In this document: in pieces, positions 1 to 6,071 of the stretch
How the letters are laid out: each line of letters begins with the position of its first letter
Numbering within the stretch: the stretch's first letter is position 1
Assembly (NCBI GenBank): GCA_025355395.1
Contig: JANXZT010000161.1
Location: forward strand, 1-6,071
Reading direction: 5' to 3'
Origin: Betaproteobacteria bacterium
Lineage (GTDB): Bacteria; Pseudomonadota; Gammaproteobacteria; Burkholderiales; Casimicrobiaceae
Length of the DNA: 6,071 nucleotides
Translations under genes and position numbers: made by a program
Notes under the pieces: generated by a model
What the model was told of the DNA's origin: nothing
Database searches by the model: none
Seen by the model: only the letters and a program-made list of their open reading frames with translations

Positions 1-1
1 G

Positions 2-427
2 CAAGGCTACCTCCGGACTACCGGCGGCAAGGGGTTGCATGTCGTCGTTCCCGTCAGGCCCACGCTTGGGTGGGGACCCATCAAGTCCTTTACCAAGGCG
101 ATCGCCGATCTCCTGGTGAGCGCCTTTCCCGATCGCTTCACCGCCAAGCTTGCGAAGGCGCAACGCGGCGGAAAGATATTCGTCGATTACCTGCGTAATG
201 CTGAAGGGTCGACCGCAATCGCAAGCTATTCGGTACGCGCCAAAGCCGGCGCGCCCGTCGCGACACCGATCGCGTGGGAAGAGATCGCCGACGATGTTCG
301 GTTCGATCATTTCAATGCTCGCAATATTCCGGCGCGCCTTTCGCGCTTGAAGCGGAACCCTTGGGCCACCATGATCACGAATGCACAGGAGATCGACATG
401 GCATTGCTGCAACGGGTCGGTATTTAG
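2..427 (+). CDS. ligD: LigD-type DNA primase-polymerase domain, C-terminal part (5' end outside window)
   Basis: This is the C-terminal end of a LigD polymerase domain (archaeo-eukaryotic primase fold), which adds nucleotides at double-strand breaks during Ku/LigD end joining. The frame is open from base 2, so the gene begins left of the window; about 141 residues are visible before TAG at 425-427. Family landmarks are present in order: TGGKGLH (20-40), whose His (codon 38-40) belongs to the active site; FVDYLRN, whose Asp (codon 185-187) matches the third metal-binding carboxylate; then TAIASYSVRAKAGAPVATP and a final RLSRLKRNPW. The two earlier catalytic aspartates would lie upstream and cannot be checked. 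The domain ends the protein, as in nuclease-ligase-polymerase LigD proteins, but a stand-alone polymerase is equally possible from this fragment. Two positions differ from the form I remember: Thr instead of Ser before GGKGLH, and Glu instead of Arg in NAEGST. Family assignment is secure; the full architecture is not visible. Confidence 0.93.
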   Translation, partial: QGYLRTTGGKGLHVVVPVRPTLGWGPIKSFTKAIADLLVSAFPDRFTAKLAKAQRGGKIFVDYLRNAEGSTAIASYSVRAKAGAPVATPIAWEEIADDVRFDHFNARNIPARLSRLKRNPWATMITNAQEIDMALLQRVGI

Positions 428-513
428 GCCGTTGCGCAACAATGTATTCCATGCGACCCGCGAAGCGCTTCGGCTGTTGGCAATGCTGCCGTGCAGAAGG
501 CAGGGCTCCCCGG

Positions 514-519
514 TAGAAT
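514..519 (+). promoter_or_regulatory. possible sigma70 -10 hexamer upstream of the DUF2007 gene
   Basis: TAGAAT differs from the -10 consensus at one position and sits 30 bp before the proposed TTG start in the gap after ligD. That distance would give a short leader. No good -35 hexamer lies at 16-18 bp spacing (best about 3 of 6 matches), and TTGGCA at 477-482 is too far away at 31 bp. The evidence is weak and rests on the hexamer and its position only. Confidence 0.28.
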
Positions 520-548
520 GGAACGGTCGATCTCGCCCACCAAGCCCC

Positions 549-854
549 TTGCTGCTTCTTCGCCGCCCGCCGGATCGCATGCAGGCTTATATGCTGCGTG
601 ACATCCTTGCCATGCATGACATCAAGGCTCATGTGTTCAACGAGCACATGACCAGCATCGTGGGGGACGTGCCGCCGGATGTGGCGCTGCCGCAACTCTG
701 GCTCGATGATGACGCGGACCTGACGCGGGCCGAGACCGTGCTGAAGGAGCACGCGGCCATGTCTCAGCGAACCGGAAGCCTCTTTTGCCGTCACTGCAAT
801 GAGGAAAATCCAGCGAGCTTTGAAATCTGCTGGAAATGCGCAACCACGCTGTAG
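549..854 (+). CDS. DUF2007-family small protein with C-terminal zinc ribbon
   Basis: This 101-residue protein resembles the DUF2007 family, called putative signal-transducing proteins, whose function is not established. Residues 1-68 match the usual small alpha/beta pattern: a first strand (LLLRRPPD), a helix (MQAYMLRDILAMHDI), then HVFNEHM, GDVPPD, LPQLWLDDD and a helix with RAETVLKEH. Residues 78-97 carry CRHC and CWKC (Cys 80, 83, 94, 97), separated by a NEENPASFEI linker typical of zinc ribbons. No signal peptide or membrane segment is seen, so it is probably cytoplasmic. The start is inferred. ATG at 579 would remove the first strand, and ATG at 381 would add an arginine-rich stretch overlapping ligD that does not resemble the family. 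TTG at 549 gives the expected family length but has no clear Shine-Dalgarno sequence. The gene follows ligD on the same strand after about 120 bp and may have its own promoter. Confidence 0.82.
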   Translation: MLLLRRPPDRMQAYMLRDILAMHDIKAHVFNEHMTSIVGDVPPDVALPQLWLDDDADLTRAETVLKEHAAMSQRTGSLFCRHCNEENPASFEICWKCATTL

Positions 855-908
855 CCGCTGTTCACTGCCATTCTTGCAAAGACAAAGTTCGTCTTCGGCG
901 TCGAGGCG

Positions 909-2291
909 CTAACGCTTAACCCGCTCGGCGATGCGCGCGGCCGTGGCATGCGCTGCCTTGATGCGGTCGCCGACCGACACGCCGTCGCGATAGCTCGCGC
1001 AGAAATGCAAGCCGGGAAGGCCTGCCTCGAGATCATCGATGGCGTGCATGCGGCTTAGGTGGCCGAGCGTGTATTGGGGGATGGCGCGCGGCCAGTGCAC
1101 GACTTCCTGCCACCGCGGCGCTTCCGTGCAGCCGAGGAGGGAGCCCAGCTCTTCGGTTACGACGCGAGCGACTGATTCGCTGTCCAACGCGGCAATTTCC
1201 GGATTACGGCGCCCGCCCGCAAAGGTGGTCAGCAACACCGAATTTTCCGGTGCGCGACCGGCAAACGTGCTGCTGGAAAAAAGGCAGCCCAGAATTCGCC
1301 GGCCTTCGGCGCGTGGGACCAGAAATCCGAAGCCATCGAGCCGGTGCGCGATGGCCATGCGTCGATAAACGCTCGCGACCACGGCGAGCGCGGGATATCC
1401 AATGGCGCTCAAGGAGCGCGCGGCTTCGCCATCCAGTGGATCGACAAGCGCAGCAGCCGCGCCGGCCGGGACTGCGAGCACCACGGCGCGCGCGCTGCGG
1501 GTCATCGTTTCGCCGCCGCGCCGCGCCGATAACGTAAATGTCTCATTTGCAGCGGCGGTGATGCGTTCAACCGCCGTATCGACCTGCAGCGTCGTCGTTG
1601 CGCGCGCGAGTGCGTCCGGCAATGTCTGCATGCCATGACGAAAGGAAAAGCTGCCCGTGCTGATCTTTGCCGTCTCCCCGTGGCGGGCGCGCTCGCGCCT
1701 GTTCGCGATCTGGCCTTTGATCAGGCTGCCGTGTTCCTGCTCCAATGCGCGCAAGCGTGGAAATGCGGCCGCTACCGAGATCTTTTCCGGATCGCCGGCG
1801 TAGATGCCGGCCACGAAGGGATCGACCCCATATTCGAGGAATTCCGCACCAAGACGCCGCCGCGCGAAGGCCGCGATCGATTCCTCGGCGTCGGGGCTCG
1901 CCGGCGCAATGAACGGCTCGCGCAACAGCCGCAGCTTGGCGCTGGTGGAAAACGCGCGGGTCGTCAGGAACGCGCCAGGTGAGGCCGGCAGCGCGACCGG
2001 GTGGGCGTTGCGAATGACAAATCGCCGTGCGGCAACGGCGCTCGCATTGACGCGCTGATCGATGATGTCAAGGCGTCGCAACAGATCATCGATAAGCGGC
2101 GTGCTATCGAGAATGCTGTTGGGGCCCAGCTCATAACGCGCACCATCGCGCTGCCGGGTTCCGATCATGCCACCCGCGCGCCGACCCGCTTCGAGCACTT
2201 CAACCCGCAACCCGCGTTGCTGCAACTCGAACGCCGTGACCAGGCCGGAGATGCCCGCGCCAACTACCAGCACGTCGCAATCAGTGCTCAT
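909..2291 (-). CDS. hemY: oxygen-dependent protoporphyrinogen oxidase (HemY/PPOX type)
   Basis: FAD-dependent oxidase converting protoporphyrinogen IX to protoporphyrin IX with O2, the step before ferrochelatase; such proteins are soluble or attach to the cytoplasmic membrane surface. In the 460-residue product I see an N-terminal Rossmann motif VGAGISGL (10-17) followed by the acidic VLEAG, then ELGPNSIL (54-61), FVAGIYAGDPEKISV (159-173), QTLPDAL (222-228), WPRAIPQY (400-407) and a C-terminal FAD segment LPGLHFCASYRDGVSVGDRI (425-444). Length and motif order fit the HemY/PPOX family. ATG at 2291 was chosen because AGG lies about 9 nt upstream; an in-frame GTG at 2309 would add six residues. 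It is the last gene of the - strand run, 78 bp after ccmI, and converges with the DUF2007 gene. The alternative label hemG is common for this family, although E. coli HemG is unrelated; E. coli HemY is also a different protein. A coproporphyrinogen oxidase (CgoX) role is possible but unlikely outside Gram-positive lineages. Confidence 0.93.
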   Translation of the reverse strand: MSTDCDVLVVGAGISGLVTAFELQQRGLRVEVLEAGRRAGGMIGTRQRDGARYELGPNSILDSTPLIDDLLRRLDIIDQRVNASAVAARRFVIRNAHPVALPASPGAFLTTRAFSTSAKLRLLREPFIAPASPDAEESIAAFARRRLGAEFLEYGVDPFVAGIYAGDPEKISVAAAFPRLRALEQEHGSLIKGQIANRRERARHGETAKISTGSFSFRHGMQTLPDALARATTTLQVDTAVERITAAANETFTLSARRGGETMTRSARAVVLAVPAGAAAALVDPLDGEAARSLSAIGYPALAVVASVYRRMAIAHRLDGFGFLVPRAEGRRILGCLFSSSTFAGRAPENSVLLTTFAGGRRNPEIAALDSESVARVVTEELGSLLGCTEAPRWQEVVHWPRAIPQYTLGHLSRMHAIDDLEAGLPGLHFCASYRDGVSVGDRIKAAHATAARIAERVKR

Positions 2292-2309
2292 CGACTCGGG
2301 CCTGTTCAC

Positions 2310-2387
2310 GCTACACGCATGCGTGCGAGCGGGTGGTATCCGGCGCCACGCCGGGTCGCGACGGTGAAGGGATGAGGATGATCGAAG
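2310..2387 (-). other. ccmI-hemY intergenic spacer with a palindrome and a small hairpin
   Basis: This 78 bp gap separates ccmI from the hemY GTG alternative start (96 bp to the preferred ATG). It holds a perfect 12 bp palindrome, CACGCATGCGTG, at 2314-2325, and an inverted repeat CCGGC/GCCGG (2340-2344 and 2350-2354) with a 5 nt loop. Neither is followed by a T-tract on the - strand, so I do not see a Rho-independent terminator. I found no convincing -35/-10 pair. The gap is the only break in an otherwise overlapping gene chain, so hemY could either be read through from ccm or be separately controlled. Confidence 0.4.
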
Positions 2388-3659
2388 CTATGGCAATGCG
2401 CGATCGATGACGACGCTCAACCCCGTCGCGCCGGCCTTGACCGGGGCGGAGAACCCTTCGAGATCGCCGCTCCTTGGCATCGCCGTACCCGATTTCGAGA
2501 CGCGCGCGCCGATCACGATTGACGCAGCGCTGGAGAGTGTCATGCCGGGGGCCATGGCCATCGAATCATCGAGGCTGAAGCTCGCCGGAAGATCCCTGAC
2601 TTCTTTTCTGACGATTGCAAGCGGCATCCGCGAGCCCTCGGCCGCGCGCGCAAAGATGAACACCGTGTCGGAGGGGGACGCCTTGGCAGCGATCGCGTCA
2701 CTCAACTTCACCGTGCCTTCGATCCTGCTGGTGGGGACTCCGGAGATTGAAGCAGCGGCGGGTGCGGCCTTAACGGAAGGCGTCGCCACGATGGTGCCGG
2801 CGGTGGCAGAAACAGAGGGCACTGCGCCCAACGCGCGGGCCTCATTGATGCTTGCATCTACCGATTTCGCCATCGGCGTATCCGCCGGGACGACCTCTTT
2901 CAATGCTTCCCAGTAAACGACCGCCTGCATGAAGTCCTTGCGATCGAAGGCCGCCGTACCTGCAAGCGCCAACGCTTTCAGATTTCTGCGATCGATCTTG
3001 AGCGCTTGGGCGACGAGCTCGGTGGGTTTTCCCTGTAGCGAGTTCTGCGTTGCCCCGAGTGCATCGGCGTAATCGGTCAGGATATCGGGATCATCGGGCA
3101 CGATTCTCAACGCGTGCTCGAACGCGCGGGCCGCATCGTCATAACGGTTCATCGCATAGTAGCTGCGCGCCAGCACCACCCAGCCCTTCGCGTTGTCCGG
3201 CTCGCGCTCGAGGCGCGCCGCAAGCTTCGCCACCATCTGCTCGACCTCGGCGGCCGAGGCCGCGTGCTGCGGATCGGCATTTTGCGCTACGGGCAAGAAC
3301 GCGGTGGGGTTGCCCCACAACGCATAGAGGACGATGGCCCCGATGGGGATCGCCACACCAAGCGCATAGGCGGTCGCGGGTCCCGTCCGCGCACCTGGCA
3401 ATCGATGGGCTTCTTCACTGGGGGCCGATTCCTCGATGACCCGCTGCTCGAGCTCCCGCTGCGCCAACTCGTGTTGCTCGGCCGAAATCGTTCCGTGCGC
3501 GAGGTCGGCATCGAGCTCCTGGCGCTGGTCGCGCAGCACCGCGACATTGGACGCTTCGCGCATGACACCCGATGAGCGGCGTCGCCGCAGCAATGGAACC
3601 ATGACCCAGGCGATGGCAATCGCCACCATCGCCAGCGCAACCACGCCGAACCGGATCAC
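2388..3659 (-). CDS. ccmI: c-type cytochrome biogenesis protein CcmI
   Basis: CcmI (CycH in rhizobia) is a membrane-anchored chaperone of System I cytochrome c maturation. It binds the C-terminus of apocytochrome c in the periplasm and delivers it to CcmF/CcmH. The 423-residue product has a first membrane helix (3-24) followed by an RRRR cluster, a cytoplasmic coiled-coil-prone loop (about 38-78, including LRDQRQELDADL), and a second helix (97-115). A periplasmic TPR region follows (about 135-258, with GWVVLARSYYAMNRYDDAA), then an Ala/Ser/Pro/Val-rich linker (280-312) and a C-terminal beta-rich CcmI domain ending in GDLEGFSAPVKAGATGLSVV. The order and length match full-length CcmI. The start is GTG at 3659, whose GTGA overlaps the ccmH stop by 4 nt; no earlier in-frame start is needed. 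ccmI is separate from ccmH here, unlike E. coli, where the TPR part is fused to CcmH. Confidence 0.95.
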   Translation of the reverse strand: MIRFGVVALAMVAIAIAWVMVPLLRRRRSSGVMREASNVAVLRDQRQELDADLAHGTISAEQHELAQRELEQRVIEESAPSEEAHRLPGARTGPATAYALGVAIPIGAIVLYALWGNPTAFLPVAQNADPQHAASAAEVEQMVAKLAARLEREPDNAKGWVVLARSYYAMNRYDDAARAFEHALRIVPDDPDILTDYADALGATQNSLQGKPTELVAQALKIDRRNLKALALAGTAAFDRKDFMQAVVYWEALKEVVPADTPMAKSVDASINEARALGAVPSVSATAGTIVATPSVKAAPAAASISGVPTSRIEGTVKLSDAIAAKASPSDTVFIFARAAEGSRMPLAIVRKEVRDLPASFSLDDSMAMAPGMTLSSAASIVIGARVSKSGTAMPRSGDLEGFSAPVKAGATGLSVVIDRALP

Positions 3660-4138
3660 GGCGCTTCTTTCGTGGGGCCGGCGCCGAGCAGGCGTGCCGC
3701 CCGTTCACGATCTTCGGGGGAGAGTGGTGCGCCGGGTTCGAGGCCGCGCCGTGAGCGCAGGACCCGCACGAGCACCGCCAGGCCGCCGAAGAAGAGCAGC
3801 CCCGGGCCCGCCCATAGCAATAGCGTGGTGGCCTTCAACGGGGGCCGATAGAGTACGAAATCACCGTAGCGATCGACCATGTACGCAATGATCTCGTCGT
3901 CAGTCTTGCCGGCAGCGATCTGTTCGCGAATTTTCTGGCGTAAATCCAGCGCGAGCTCAGCGTTCGATTCGGCGATGGTCTGGTTCTGGCACACGAGACA
4001 GCGCAACTGGTCGGACAGCCGCACCGCGCGCGTGGCCGCAATCGGGTCCTCCATGGTAGGCAACGCCTGGGCACCGAATGCCGAGGCCGGCATCGCACCC
4101 ACCCACAGCGCCACCAGCACCAGCGCCGCCACGCTCAT
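3656..4138 (-). CDS. ccmH: cytochrome c maturation thiol oxidoreductase CcmH
   Basis: CcmH (CycL/Ccl2) is a periplasm-facing, membrane-anchored protein. It reduces or holds the CXXCH cysteines of apocytochrome c, working with CcmG before heme ligation by CcmF. The 160-residue product has an N-terminal hydrophobic signal sequence (1-20, ending ASA), the diagnostic LRCLVCQNQTIAESNA motif (45-60) with redox cysteines Cys47 and Cys50, and the helical DLRQKIREQIAAGKTDDEI segment. YMVDRYGDFVLYRPP follows, then a C-terminal membrane helix (about 104-126) and a short basic cytoplasmic tail. This is the short single-domain form without the CcmI-like TPR extension found in E. coli CcmH. The ATG at 4138 overlaps the ccmG stop as ATGA, and its own TGA overlaps the ccmI GTG, so it is translationally linked on both sides. 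Confidence 0.96.
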   Translation of the reverse strand: MSVAALVLVALWVGAMPASAFGAQALPTMEDPIAATRAVRLSDQLRCLVCQNQTIAESNAELALDLRQKIREQIAAGKTDDEIIAYMVDRYGDFVLYRPPLKATTLLLWAGPGLLFFGGLAVLVRVLRSRRGLEPGAPLSPEDRERAARLLGAGPTKEAP

Positions 4139-4680
4139 GAATTTTGCAAATCGCGCACCAGAGGCACGATTTTCTGCTCCAGCGCGGCGGCGGTGAGCGG
4201 GCCGATCTGCTTGTAACGGATCGTCCCGTTCTTGTCGATGACGAACGTTTCCGGCACCCCGTAAACGCCGAAGTCGATACCGACGCGGCCGTCACGGTCC
4301 ACAATCGAGAGGTTATAAGGGTCGCCGTTGGTCGAGAGCCATTTCATGCCCGCAGATGCTTCGTCTTTGTAGTTGAGACCGATGATGGGCACCAGCTTGG
4401 TCTTGCCCAGCGCGACCAGCAGGGGATGCTCTTCGCGGCACGACACACACCACGAAGCCCATACATTGAGCAGCCACACCTGACCCTTCATGTCCCCGGT
4501 GGCAAACGTGCGCGTCGGGTCCTGTAGCTGCGCGAGCTTGAAATGCGGCGCCGGCTTGTCGATGAGCGGCGACGGTATTTCGCGCGGATTGAGCCCCAGT
4601 CCCAGAAACAGGAAGGTCAGCAGAACCAGGAAGACGCCGAGCGGGATGAGAAGCTTGTTCATGAACGTCGAACGTTTCAC
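4135..4680 (-). CDS. ccmG: thiol:disulfide interchange protein CcmG (DsbE family)
   Basis: CcmG/DsbE is a periplasmic, membrane-tethered thioredoxin-like reductant that keeps apocytochrome c cysteines, directly or through CcmH, reduced for heme attachment. It receives electrons from DsbD/CcdA-type proteins. The 181-residue product has one N-terminal membrane anchor (about 9-29), then REIPSPLIDKPAPHF, which is typical of DsbE. The thioredoxin active site VWASWCVSCREEHP follows with Cys78 and Cys81. Further on are a family-typical acidic stretch around 105-107 and the cis-proline loop GVPET (141-145). The chosen start is GTG at 4680, which overlaps the ccmF stop as GTGA. An ATG at 4662 would give an N-terminus (MNKLLIPLGVF) closer to homologues as I recall them. 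Neither start has a clear Shine-Dalgarno sequence, so the first six residues are uncertain. Confidence 0.95.
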   Translation of the reverse strand: MKRSTFMNKLLIPLGVFLVLLTFLFLGLGLNPREIPSPLIDKPAPHFKLAQLQDPTRTFATGDMKGQVWLLNVWASWCVSCREEHPLLVALGKTKLVPIIGLNYKDEASAGMKWLSTNGDPYNLSIVDRDGRVGIDFGVYGVPETFVIDKNGTIRYKQIGPLTAAALEQKIVPLVRDLQNS

Positions 4681-6071
4681 GCGACGGCCGCGGGCCCCGC
4701 GGCTTCGAGCACGCCGGCGTCACGACGTGCACTTACGCGGTAGCGCCGGTCCGACAATGCGAGGAAGCCGCCAATGCCCATCAGCATGCAGCCCGCCCAG
4801 ATCCAGGTGACGAACGGCTTGCTGTAGATACGCACGCTCCAGGCGCCGCTTTCCACCGGCTCGCCGAGAGAAACATAACGATCGCCGAAGGGCCCTGACT
4901 CGATGGCCGCCTCGGTCATTGGCATGCCACTCGCGTTGTACACCCGCTTTTCCGGATAGAGCGTCGTGTCGTGGCGGCCTTGCCGGCTGATGTCCACAGC
5001 GCCACGCGCGGCCTTGTAATTCGGCCCGATCGACTCCGTCACGCCATCGAAGCGATACGTGTACGCGCCGACGATAACGGTGTCCCCGATGCCCATGCGC
5101 ACGTCGCGCTCGGTTTCATAACCTTTCACCACGGTGACGCCAATGATGAAGACGGCAATGCCCAGATGTGCGATCACCATGCCCCAGTAGCCGCGCGGCT
5201 GACGGGCGAGTTGCGTAAAAAGGCCGCTGCGCACACCGCGGATACGATCCCGAACACCCGCCGCCGTCGTCAGGATTATCCACAGTGCCAGCAGGAGCCC
5301 GAAGCTCACCATCGGCCGGAATTCTCCACCCGCGAGAGGCAGGATCAGTGCGGTGACGACGGCAATGGCGAGTGCCCAGCGCACACGCAGCCACAACTCG
5401 GGCAGCGCCGCCTGCTTCCAGCGGGCGAGCGGTCCGATGCCCATGAGGAACACCAGCGGTGTCATCAGCGGCACGAAGACGGTGGCGAAGTAGGGCGGGC
5501 CGACCGAGATCTTGCCGAGATTCAGCGCATCGAGGAACAACGGATACAGCGTGCCGAGAAGCACCGAGCCCGCTGCCGCAATCAGCAGTACGTTGTTGGC
5601 GAGCAGGAAGGACTCGCGTGAGATGGGATCGAAACGTCCACCGCCGCCGACGCGGGGCGCGCGCACCGCGAAGAGAACGAGCGAGCCGCCGATCACAATT
5701 GTCAGGAACAGCAGGATGAACACCCCGCGTCGCGGATCGGTGGCAAACGCATGCACCGAGGTGAGCACACCCGAGCGCACCAGGAATGTTCCGAGGAGCG
5801 AGAGCGAGAACGCGCAGATCGCCAGCAGCACGGTCCACGCCTTGAAGGTGCCGCGCTTTTCCGTGACCGCCAGCGAATGGATGAGTGCCGTGCCGACGAG
5901 CCACGGCATGAACGAGGCATTCTCGACGGGGTCCCAGAACCACCAGCCGCCCCAGCCCAGCTCGTAGTAGGCCCACCAACTCCCGAGCATGATCCCGACG
6001 GTGAGAAAGCTCCACGCGAGTGTGGTCCACGGGCGCGACCAGCGTGCCCATGTGGCGTCCAGCCGCCCGCC
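4677..6071 (-). CDS. ccmF: heme lyase / cytochrome c maturation protein CcmF, C-terminal two thirds (5' end outside window)
   Basis: CcmF is the multi-pass inner-membrane heme lyase of System I. It takes heme from holo-CcmE and attaches it to the CXXCH motif of apocytochrome c. The frame stays open through the right edge; 464 residues are visible, and by family length (about 650) roughly 190 N-terminal residues are missing. The fragment begins GGRLDATWARWSRPWTTLAW and soon shows the WWD signature WGGWWFWDPVENASFMPW (near 5912-5965). TSVHAFATDP follows, whose His (codon 5751-5753) corresponds to the second periplasmic heme-ligand histidine. A later AHLGIAVFIIGV has its His at codon 5166-5168, probably a transmembrane heme b ligand. 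Many hydrophobic helices and a periplasmic C-terminal domain (ERDVRMGIGDT onward) follow, then a last helix before the RRYRVSARRDAG tail. It is the first visible gene of the ccm run; ccmE would be expected upstream, outside the window. Confidence 0.97.
   Translation of the reverse strand, partial: GGRLDATWARWSRPWTTLAWSFLTVGIMLGSWWAYYELGWGGWWFWDPVENASFMPWLVGTALIHSLAVTEKRGTFKAWTVLLAICAFSLSLLGTFLVRSGVLTSVHAFATDPRRGVFILLFLTIVIGGSLVLFAVRAPRVGGGGRFDPISRESFLLANNVLLIAAAGSVLLGTLYPLFLDALNLGKISVGPPYFATVFVPLMTPLVFLMGIGPLARWKQAALPELWLRVRWALAIAVVTALILPLAGGEFRPMVSFGLLLALWIILTTAAGVRDRIRGVRSGLFTQLARQPRGYWGMVIAHLGIAVFIIGVTVVKGYETERDVRMGIGDTVIVGAYTYRFDGVTESIGPNYKAARGAVDISRQGRHDTTLYPEKRVYNASGMPMTEAAIESGPFGDRYVSLGEPVESGAWSVRIYSKPFVTWIWAGCMLMGIGGFLALSDRRYRVSARRDAGVLEAAGPAAVA

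Noticed and set aside
381..548. N-terminal extension of the DUF2007 gene to ATG 381
   Set aside because: It would overlap the ligD end by 47 nt and add an arginine-rich stretch that does not resemble the family; a start near 549 fits better.
855..908. Possible bidirectional terminator between the convergent DUF2007 and hemY genes (AAGAC/GTCTT at 879-883 and 891-895, 7 nt loop)
   Set aside because: The stem is only 5 bp, AT/GC mixed, and not followed by a T-tract on either strand, so it is not a credible intrinsic terminator.
2407..2916. A 169-codon + strand open frame opposite ccmI
   Set aside because: The low-complexity Ala/Ser/Pro product mirrors the ccmI linker and C-terminal domain; the ccmI frame carries clear family motifs.
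4971..5621. A 216-codon + strand open frame opposite ccmF
   Set aside because: Its product is rich in His, Arg and Gln with no recognisable domain, and it is fully antisense to a well-conserved ccmF; a typical shadow frame in GC-rich coding DNA.
5116..6051. A 311-codon - strand open frame overlapping ccmF in another frame
   Set aside because: The product is Arg/His/Ala-rich without motifs, while the ccmF frame shows the WWD signature and conserved histidines.
1..6071. tRNA or rRNA genes, CRISPR repeats, insertion sequences, att sites
   Set aside because: No repeat array, terminal inverted repeats, transposase or integrase frame, or RNA gene pattern was seen; nearly all bases are accounted for by the six genes.

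Overview
This window looks like a piece of chromosome from a GC-rich proteobacterium, most likely a betaproteobacterium or a close relative. That placement is inferred from the style of the cytochrome c maturation proteins (CcmG, CcmH, CcmI) and from the separate ccmH and ccmI genes. It is not based on a marker gene. The sequence is coding-dense, with six genes, no RNA gene, no mobile element and no CRISPR array.

The left part (1-854) is on the + strand. It opens inside the last ~140 residues of a LigD-type primase-polymerase, the gap-filling and end-processing module of bacterial non-homologous end joining. After a ~120 bp gap with a possible promoter comes a small DUF2007-type protein with a C-terminal four-cysteine zinc ribbon. 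Its start is probably a TTG codon.

The rest (909-6071) is on the - strand and converges on the left part. Read in transcription order it is ccmF (5' end cut by the right edge), ccmG/dsbE, ccmH, ccmI, then an oxygen-dependent protoporphyrinogen oxidase (hemY type; often labelled hemG in automatic annotation). The four ccm genes form an unbroken chain of 4-nt stop/start overlaps (GTGA, ATGA, GTGA), so they almost certainly share one mRNA and are translationally coupled. CcmG and CcmH handle the thiols of apocytochrome c, CcmI holds the apocytochrome, and CcmF attaches heme. The oxidase follows ccmI after a 78 bp gap and catalyses the penultimate step of protoheme synthesis.

The most interesting feature is this placement of a heme-synthesis enzyme at the end of a heme-attachment operon. 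I found no convincing new biological system. The remaining findings concern start codons, small palindromes and residue substitutions.
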